Part shown: positions 50,201 to 59,200 of the stretch, piece after piece
Numbering within the stretch: position 1 is the first letter of the stretch
How the letters are laid out: each line of letters begins with the position of its first letter
Made by a program: the position numbers and the translations under genes
Source of the DNA: Balaenoptera acutorostrata
Lineage: Eukaryota > Chordata > Mammalia > Artiodactyla > Balaenopteridae
Length of the DNA: 64,000 nucleotides
Direction of reading: 5' to 3'
NCBI RefSeq assembly: GCF_949987535.1
Contig: NC_080068.1
Coordinates: 81,865,254 to 81,929,253 of the forward strand
The notes under the pieces: generated by a model
Database searches by the model: none
What the model saw: only the letters and a program-made list of their open reading frames with translations
What the model was told of the DNA's origin: nothing

Positions 50201-53200
50201 TCTCTCCTTATATATCCCTGAGAGAACTGAAGCATGAATCTGTTTGTTTCCCAAATCAGAAAAACCATCAGAATGAAAAGAAAATGTAATTACCAAAAAG
50301 ATGGACGATGCTTATTAAGACCCATGTTTTATTTCATTTAAGGGGAAGGTTTAGGAAATAAATCTTTTATGTGTTTTTAATTTTATAAATGGGAGATTAA
50401 AATAGTTAATCCCACATAATCATTTTCACCAAAATTAAATCTGATTTTCATGCATGAATAATAAATACAACTGAAGTGCTTATTTGCAAATTTTTGCAAA
50501 GTAAAATAAATACCTCTGTATATTTATTCTGTGGTATATTTGAAGTAGTTTTTCTTCTACCTCAAAACTCACCTACATATTTATAAGCAAAGGGAAAATT
50601 GTTTACACTTCAGATTTCAGCTGTGTTATTTCTGTAACTTTTCTAGATTTCCCTCAACATGACATACATTCTGAAGGTGGATTAAGTCAGGAGTCTTCCC
50701 AGTCCATGTTCCTCTGTGATTTTTTGTATCAGGCTCCTGCTGCAGCTTCCAAACTCTCTTCAGAAAAAAAACTGCTGGAAGGTATCTTTTCTTGCTCCTT
50801 TTAGATTTGTTACTGGGAAAACTTTATTTCATTATCAAAACAATTAGGTTTAAATTTTGATTGTTTTTTCCCCTTAAGATGTTAGATTTGATCTTGAGGT
50901 AGAGAAATATTTTTTTGAGGTTTTATAAATGCTTCCAGGCACAGATATTATTTCATGCACTGCAGCAAAGATTTACCACTGGTTTGGAATGCTGAGTGAC
51001 TTCTCAGCAGAATTCAGTGACATCTACCTCAGGGCCAACCAATTCTGTTTCAGGATTTAAGGGTTATTCCAAAGAAATGTGAAACTTAGCCCCTTCCATT
51101 CGGGACAGAAACCCTAACTGGGGAGATAATATAGATAAATGTCAACATGTAGGAAGAACTGACAAGTTTTCAGTACATATTCTGTCAGTATTCTATGAGC
51201 ATATTCTATCAGTAGTTCAGTTTGTTCTGATGATTAGTGTGTGTGTGTGTCTGTGTAAGTAAAATAAAGCTTAAGCATGGTTTCAAAAAAATGATGTGAA
51301 TTAATTTGATTTAACAACCTATTCTAGGTTTGTGGCATTAATCTTAGCAGAATCATAGTAGGTATTTATCCATCTATCCATTCAGCTCCTTGAATCAGGC
51401 ATGTGCTGGGCATTAGGCATACGAAAATGAGTAAGAAAGAGGTCTCATGCTCTTGTTACATACATTTGAACTAATTTTAGAAATGTAAGCATGAAAATAT
51501 AATGATCTCTGTCTCACTGGAGCAAAGAGAATTTAAGAGAGATTAAGCTGTACAGGCCAGTTGATGATGGATGTTCAGAGGCTTGGGAGCCGGGTTAGTA
51601 ATTCCCTAGGTGATAAAATCCAGCTATATTGCTCGATCAAAGGAACAATAGGATGAAAAACTCACTTTAGAATGTTAATCCTGATCCTCGTGCATTTGAA
51701 GTGATTATTTCAGTTAAAGGCTTTATTTCCAAAAAAAAATTGTAACCCTAAGCAGAATTGTACTGGGATTAAGTATACTTTATTAGATTTTCCTGTAAAC
51801 AGTACCTCTCCTTTAGTGAGCATGTACTATGTGTAAGGCATCGCTTTTTTATGTTCATTGTAATCCTCATAAAAGCTCTGCAAGATAGTTGATATTATGC
51901 TGATTTCACATGAACAGTGGAGGAACTCGACATGAAGTGGAGTTTTACATCTGATTTGTGTTATAATTGTTATTGTAAAACTTTGGCTTTGGTGAGTGTG
52001 ATGGCTGGGTGACACTAGATGGCAGAGCATTTTTATTCTTTGAGTTTAGGTTTTTTGTGGTTCTTTCAGCAAATGGTTTTTAATGTCTTCCTTTACTCAG
52101 TCTAACCAATAATAAATAACGAATTTTACAGAGATTTTCTCATCTTCCATTGCTCCTTATCTGTATTTAACCCTTAAGTAGTCGAAAGTTGAGTGATCAG
52201 GAGGGAAAAAGTATCAACAATCTGTGAATTGACGATAGTAATTATTAAAATAATTGAATAACAAGGCAATTAATGTACTTGTTAATAAGTGTACAAGCTT
52301 TCTAGAATGTTTCTTCTAAATTGTAGGATATCTTAGATCCACCCTTCAAACCACTTATACAAAGATGAAATAGGGAATTTGAAATATAAGCTTTTCTTCC
52401 TAAAGCTTCTCAATATATCATAAGTGCTCTGCAGGCTAAAAATAAGCTTTTATTTGTTTTTTGGCAATTCTGGTTATAATATTTATAGACTTACCAGTTT
52501 GTTTTAATATTTCATTGAAATAGATTGTTTTTCTTAATCACTTGAGGACTGAATTGATGTTTTAAACTTGTAACTAAATCATTCTTTCCTTTTTATCTTT
52601 TATAAGTTAACTATGGATTTTTGTTGTTAAAATTTATTTCAAAAAACAGAAACCAGTGCATTCTCCATATATGTAATTTAATTGGGGATGTTCTATCATT
52701 TTGGAGCATTCGGTTTTAAGTAATGGGAAACTGAACTTTTGTACTTTGACCATGCAGCATGCAGAAATGATTTCATTGGAAAATAATCTAATGACAAGGT
52801 ATTCTTTGATGGTCTTCATTTCTTCCATCCAGTATGTCTCTCATTTCAAACTCAGGATAGACCATGAATCAGTTGGCTACCCTCCATCTTCACTAACATC
52901 ATCCTAGCTCCAGCCATCATCCTGTCCTGCCTGGGCTGTAATACGCCCACCCCCATCCCATGCCCCAACCCCGCTTACTTGCCGATATCTGCCCTAGCTT
53001 CCCTCCAAACCATTCCCCAAAACAGGCTTAGTGATTGTTGAAAATGTAAATCAGATCATGTATTTCCATCATTCAAATACATTTAATGGCTTCCCATTAC
53101 AGAGGATAACTCTCTTCCTTATTAAGACCTTAAAGACCTTCTCGTGCCTTCTCCCTTTCATCTCACATCCTTCCTTCCTATTCTGCAATGCCTGGCCACA

Positions 53201-56200
53201 CTCGTTTCCTGTCTGTTCCTGCAACATGCCATGTTCTTTTCTGCCTCCTCTGGACCTTTGTGATTGCCGTTCACTCTGCAAGGAGCGCACTTCCCCCAGC
53301 CTGACTGCTTCTCATCTCTCGGGGGATCAATTCAGTGCTACCTGGCTGGAGAGACCTCTTTGGCAGCCCACTAAAGAGTGCACCCACTGTCAGCTCTTCT
53401 CTTTCATAGTGTGCTGCTTATTTCTATCATAGCACTCATCGCATGAAAATGATCCCTCCTTCTTTGATTTGTTTCTCTCCCCCTCTGGAGTGAAACTCAT
53501 TGAGGCATCAGCATTTTCTGGTTTATTCAGGATTATCAAATCTCTGGTGCCTAAAACAGTGTCCACACATAGTAGTCATGTGATAAATATTTGTTGAATA
53601 AATAGGCATTTCTCTAATCACATTACTACCAGTGTAAAAGCACAGCTGACTTAATATAATTTTTATTGAAGTATAGTTTCTGTACAACATTGTATAAGTT
53701 ACAGGTGTACCATATAGTGATTCACAATTTTTAAAGGTTATATTCCATTTATAGTTATTAGTTAATATCCTGAACAAAACACATTTTGTTCAGAAAAAGC
53801 CTACTTAAAAATGAAGAAGAAAAAGTCGAACTACCAAGAAACATAGAGTTCTGGTGGGTTTTTTTGTTTTTTTGTTTTTCTTTTATGTCAAGATTCTGCA
53901 GTGGTAGTACTCCTGTTGAGCACCAGCTTTATGGAAAAATTGAATTATTTGAAAGATTTAGAGACTAAAGTGTGGTTGTCACCTTTGCCTCTGAAAGCAT
54001 CTGGACTGCATAACTCCATCAGGGCTTGTCAGGACGGCCATAGAATAGACTGATTAAAAACAGAAAAAAGTCAGGGAATAAAATGCATGCCAGTCCTTCA
54101 GAGAGTTACAGAGGCTTCAAATTGTCAGTTCAGGTTTTTAGGATTTGAAGTTCTTCTAGCCTCTGGTTATGAAGACTGATCTGTATTTTTCTTTTTCTTC
54201 CCAATTTAGTGTTCATGAAAGGAAAGATTGATAGCTCTTGTTAAACCTAAGTGTAGAGCTGAATAATAGCATCCTGATTTTGTTTTCTGTTTTCTCCCCT
54301 CAACTGTATTATTTTCCCTTGGTATCTTACCTTGATTTGTAGACACAGTGTTTGATTTTTAAAAAGAAAGTGGTTGATACGGTTTACTAGAAATTCTCTA
54401 TTATCTGTTTATATTTTATTTTATAGATTAGCAGTGAGGAATTTTGAAGGTCTTTTGTTCTATGAATACCTAACTCATATAGTTTAAAAATGTTTCTCCA
54501 AGGCTGTAATACATTTATTTTAAATCGAAAGGATTCCTAGTGTGTATTCCTATTTTCTGTGAGCACTGAATGCCATCAGGTGAGGAAATTCTTCATCAGG
54601 AAACAACTTTATGGTTTCAAAAAATAATAGTTTCGCCTTAACTATCATACATTTATTGTGCATATATCTATTTGAAGGTATGACCTCTGCTGTACGCTGA
54701 TACATTTAAAAAATGGACATACATGCTTCAAGCATGTAACAGGCACAGAGAGGCAGTTTGTGAAGTAGATAGAAGGGAAGCTTCCCTAGTTGAGTGCCTG
54801 GGTTTTACCCCCAGCTCTGATGCTAAGTACTTGTGTGATGTTGGGAAGGTCAGTCAACCAGCTTGTGCCTGTGGGCAGGGTATAAGGAAAGGGGCATGTA
54901 GTAATACAACTGACCCAACTGGGTTGTTCTGAGGATTCAGTGAGTTATTGTACATAAGATGTGCAGAACAGTGCATGCCACATGCATATGATGATAAGGG
55001 GATGAGGAGGAGGAGGAAGAGTAGCAGAGAGGCTATCCATGTACACAGCTGCTTCTGGTTTCCAGTGAGCCTTTGAGTTTAGGTATATCCTACAGGTGGT
55101 AGCTGACAACCACGTTACCTAGCTCTGTTATAGTATCTATATCACTTCATAGGAGTATTTCAGTAGGTCACCTCTGGAGTTCTTTAGTTGTGTGTGAGTA
55201 AATTCCAGTAGTGTTTTTCTTCCCTGATCTAAACGTCAAGGTTGAATAGAAACAAAGAACAACCCCTCCGGCCAGTCCAACCACCATACACACAAGCTTT
55301 TGTCTAGTAAATACCTTGTGTCCTCAGAGTTGACCATTCTGTGTACCATCTGGTGGACATCTTCTGGTAACTGACTAAGAAGTAAGACTTCTGTAGCAGA
55401 GAGGGTGTCCTGTCTGAATTTGCCCAAGCAGACCAATGCCATCCAACGTAATTTTGTTAAAGCTTTTCGTTGCTTCCCAGATGAATAGAAATGTCAGGAT
55501 TTACTATCACAGCTTTGTTATTATAAATCCTCAAAGGTAATATCTGTGCCTGCTTTGTTTGACTTCTGGCCTGTTTTCACTTATAAAAATGAAGCTCATC
55601 AAGGGTTATGGTGATGATGCTACAGGATTAAATCTCCTCAAGCCCATATTTCTAATTTACAGTGAGCCTGTACTCACCTTTTAAAAGGGATCTGTCATTT
55701 GTTTCCCATTAGAATTAACATAATTAGATTCTGCATTTACATTTATTTTATGCATCATGCATTTGGCACTTTTTGTTTAAGACCTTCCAATGGCTCCCAC
55801 TTGTCTACAGGTACAAACTCCTGAACACCTGTCATGTAAGACTCCCGGGGCCTGGCCTCTGCCTGGCCTCAGTCTCGTTTCCCAAGTCCTAACTTCACAT
55901 GTAATCTCTTTCTTTGGCCAGGTAGGTTTTTGGCAGTTTCCCCTTTCTGTGACTTTCCTCCCACAGTTCTTTCTCAGAATTATGGAATGATTGTAGCTCA
56001 GAAAGCATTTTTTGCTGCTTTAGAAACATCCTTTTCAGTCATAAGTGACTATTTCAAAAGCTGTATTTTTGTTTGAAATTTTTTCTTACCACTCCAATTT
56101 GAAGGTAGCTTCCCTCCAAGAATGGGTCTAACCTTTGAAGGGTCTACCTCATGATGATGCTGAGAGAGACAGAACTCTCACTAAAGTATAGGCAGTTACA

Positions 56201-59200
56201 TCCTTATTCTGAAGACCAACTGCTATTTTCTGCCCTTGTTTTATTGGATCTCTTTCTATATTTAATGTTGGTAATCATTCCTTTCTGAAATGCTCACCCC
56301 TTTCCTGTTTTATACACCGTCTCTTCTCATTTGCTTCATTGCTTTCGTGGACCCTTCTATATCCATTGTTCCCTAAGTTCCCTAAGATTTTATCCTTGGT
56401 TACTGTGTATTTTCAGCCACTAGCTGTATGCTAAAGACTTTCTGGTCATTGAGGCCTTTCCTTGCCCTGAAGATGCAAATTCATAGGGTGATCTGCCTAA
56501 TAGGTGTTCCTACTTGGATTTCCAGGGGATAGCTCTCATTTAGTATATATCAAAGGAAACTCAGATTACATGCACTAAAACTGTTTCTATTTTATTTTCT
56601 TGTAGAAAAAAGTAAACATTTCTGCCCACCTTGTAATCAAAGCTAAAAATGATACAACCATTAATAAATTCTCCCTTACTCCCTACATCCCATCAATACA
56701 TGTTGTATCCCTTTAAAACACACAGGTGCATGTATGCATTTCTCTCTCCCTTTCCTCCCTCTGTCTCCTGTCTCTCTCTATTGTCCCCCATTCTTTCCCG
56801 TTATTCCGTCTCCCCCCTCCCCGCCTCCATTATCCTTACTACCACTGTCCTGCTTTGGATGATCTTCATCTTTCACTTAGACTTCTTTTGACAGTGTCCT
56901 AACTGGTTTCCTGCCTCCAGCCTCACCTTCTCACATCCATTTTCCACAGAAAGGAAGTGTGTAAAATTTAAATCTGGAATTTTCTTCTGCTGAAACCATT
57001 TCAGTGGCTCACCATCAAGTGTAAAATCAAAGCTCAGCAAACTTTTCTGAAAAGGGCCAGATAGTAAATATTTCAAGCTTTGCAGGCCAGATGGTCTCTG
57101 CCACAAGTCATCTCTGCCCTTGTAGCAGGAAAGCAGCCCCAGAAAATCCATAAATGAATAGGTGTGGCTCTTTTTCAATAAAACTTTATTTACAAAAACA
57201 GATGTTGATCTGGATTTTGCCTGCAGGCCATAGTGTGCTGAATTCTTAACAAGATGAATTTCAAATCCCCTACACAGGGCATTAAGGGCATTGTAGGGTC
57301 TGACTCCTTCTTTCTTTGCTCACCTACCTCACATCAGCCACAGTCTTACTTTTTAACCCTACGTTTTTCCCTCCTAATACTCTGTACAGACATCAGTCTT
57401 TGCCATTTCAGAGTTGTTTTGCAGCGGTCTCTTTATGGATCTGCTTGTTTCTCTGGTCATCAGTGTCATAGCTGTTTTTGTCTTGTATGTCCCTGGCTAC
57501 TAGATTGTAAATTTTTTGAGAGAAGGGAGTGTGACAACTTTTTATCCCATGCAGCAATATCATGCTCTTTACACAAAATAGGAAATTAATACATTTATTT
57601 ATTTGAATGCAGTCATTATTTAAAACCACATATTTTAAAATTTGATGTATGGTATAGCTCAATTTATTATTTGTTTCGTTTTCAATTCCTAGAGACAAAT
57701 AAAAAGTGGTGTGTTCTGGAAGGAGGCTTCTTGAGTTACTATGAAAATGATAAGTCTACCACACCTAATGGCACCATTAATATCAATGAAGTTATCTGCC
57801 TGGCTGTACACAAAGAAGACTTCTGTTTAAATACCGGGTAGGTCTATCATTAAATGGATAGGAGTTGAAAGTATTTTCTGGTATGTATCATACCAGGTAA
57901 TAAGGATTTTATTATCATTTCACTTCAGTTGCTTCTTGTAGAAGAGTTTAATGGTTTCTTGAAGCCTACTCATTTTTCAGCTTCTGAAAGTTCCTTAGGG
58001 AATGCACTAAAAGTGGAAAAATTTAAATATTATATTAGGTAATATGAAAGGCTGACATGTTTGCATCTAATTTTAAGTAAGTTTATGTCATTCCATTCTT
58101 GAACATGTGGTCCCATAATTTTTATGACTTATTCATTATTTAAAATAGTGGACTAATGACAAAATTTATGCTTTCATTAAATGTATCATGGTTAAAAGAG
58201 ATGACAAAAAATTCAGTGGTTTGTTCACAATAAAATAAACTATTAAGCATATTTAACAGCATATTGAAATACTAAATTCCTTAAAGATCTACTTTGGCAT
58301 TTTTATGGTCTCAAAAAAGTTTTAATTAAAAGAGTAAGCATTTTTTATTTCATATGTTTGACTTACAAAATAGTTTAATAGGACTCTGTGAGGACTTTTG
58401 GAAATTGACCCTCTAAAATGTTTGGTGTGAAAGTTTCTTATCACATTTTGTCATGTAATTAATAAAAAAGTATGAATACTAAAATCTGCAAAAATCAGTT
58501 TTATAGGAGAATAGTATTTTAATAAAAAGTTTATGTGAGAAAAGGAAGAGATTTGTAAAGCTATGTTATTTATATAAAATTGCATGAAACATATTACTAT
58601 TATCACATAATGACCAATATATACTAGTTGAAATGACTGTTGTTTTCTAGTAAATCTGATTTGATTCTTTTATGTGAACAAAACTGGTTATTAGTTGATT
58701 TGTTTTTGTTTTAATCTTAATAGTGCTTTTATTCTAAATGAATGATCAGTTTAACATGGCTTACCATGGAATATTAAGTGCATTCTATTTATTAAGTTGC
58801 TTAAATAATTTTATATTAGCATATAATCATATTCAAGAATAAAATATTCTTGATGGAATGTTACTGATACAAGTAGATATGCAGGAGAAAGCATCTATAA
58901 TGAGATGTGGTTAAAAAAATAATTGCTACAGCCAGATTCTTAATCGCCTTCAATAGCATATTACAGAATTTTAAATCAGTAATGTAGCCACTGAAAAATC
59001 ATACGGATTTGTATTTTAGGAAGAGAGCTGACTGAAGTGATAAAGAAGAGGTTGGAGGGAGAGAGACTGTAATTACTGAAAGTTTAGCTAGAGGAAGAAA
59101 TAATTAAAAAGAAAAACAGTGGGTTGAGAGACTCTTAAGATTGAACTGATAACATTAAATGTCTGACTGAATGGATGAAGAGCTGATGTCAAGGGGAAGA

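Larger units (their letters stand above)
50782..57692 (+). other. Intron of ARAP2 (6.9 kb, L2-rich)
   Basis: A phase 1 intron. It has L2 relics (51360-51545, 52900-53615, 56240-57600, the last split by a MER20), MIRs (51805-51935, 54723-54995) and an old L1 tail on the minus strand (53653-53780). 51940-52890, 53790-54720 and 55040-56230 hold nothing recognised. Confidence 0.85.
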
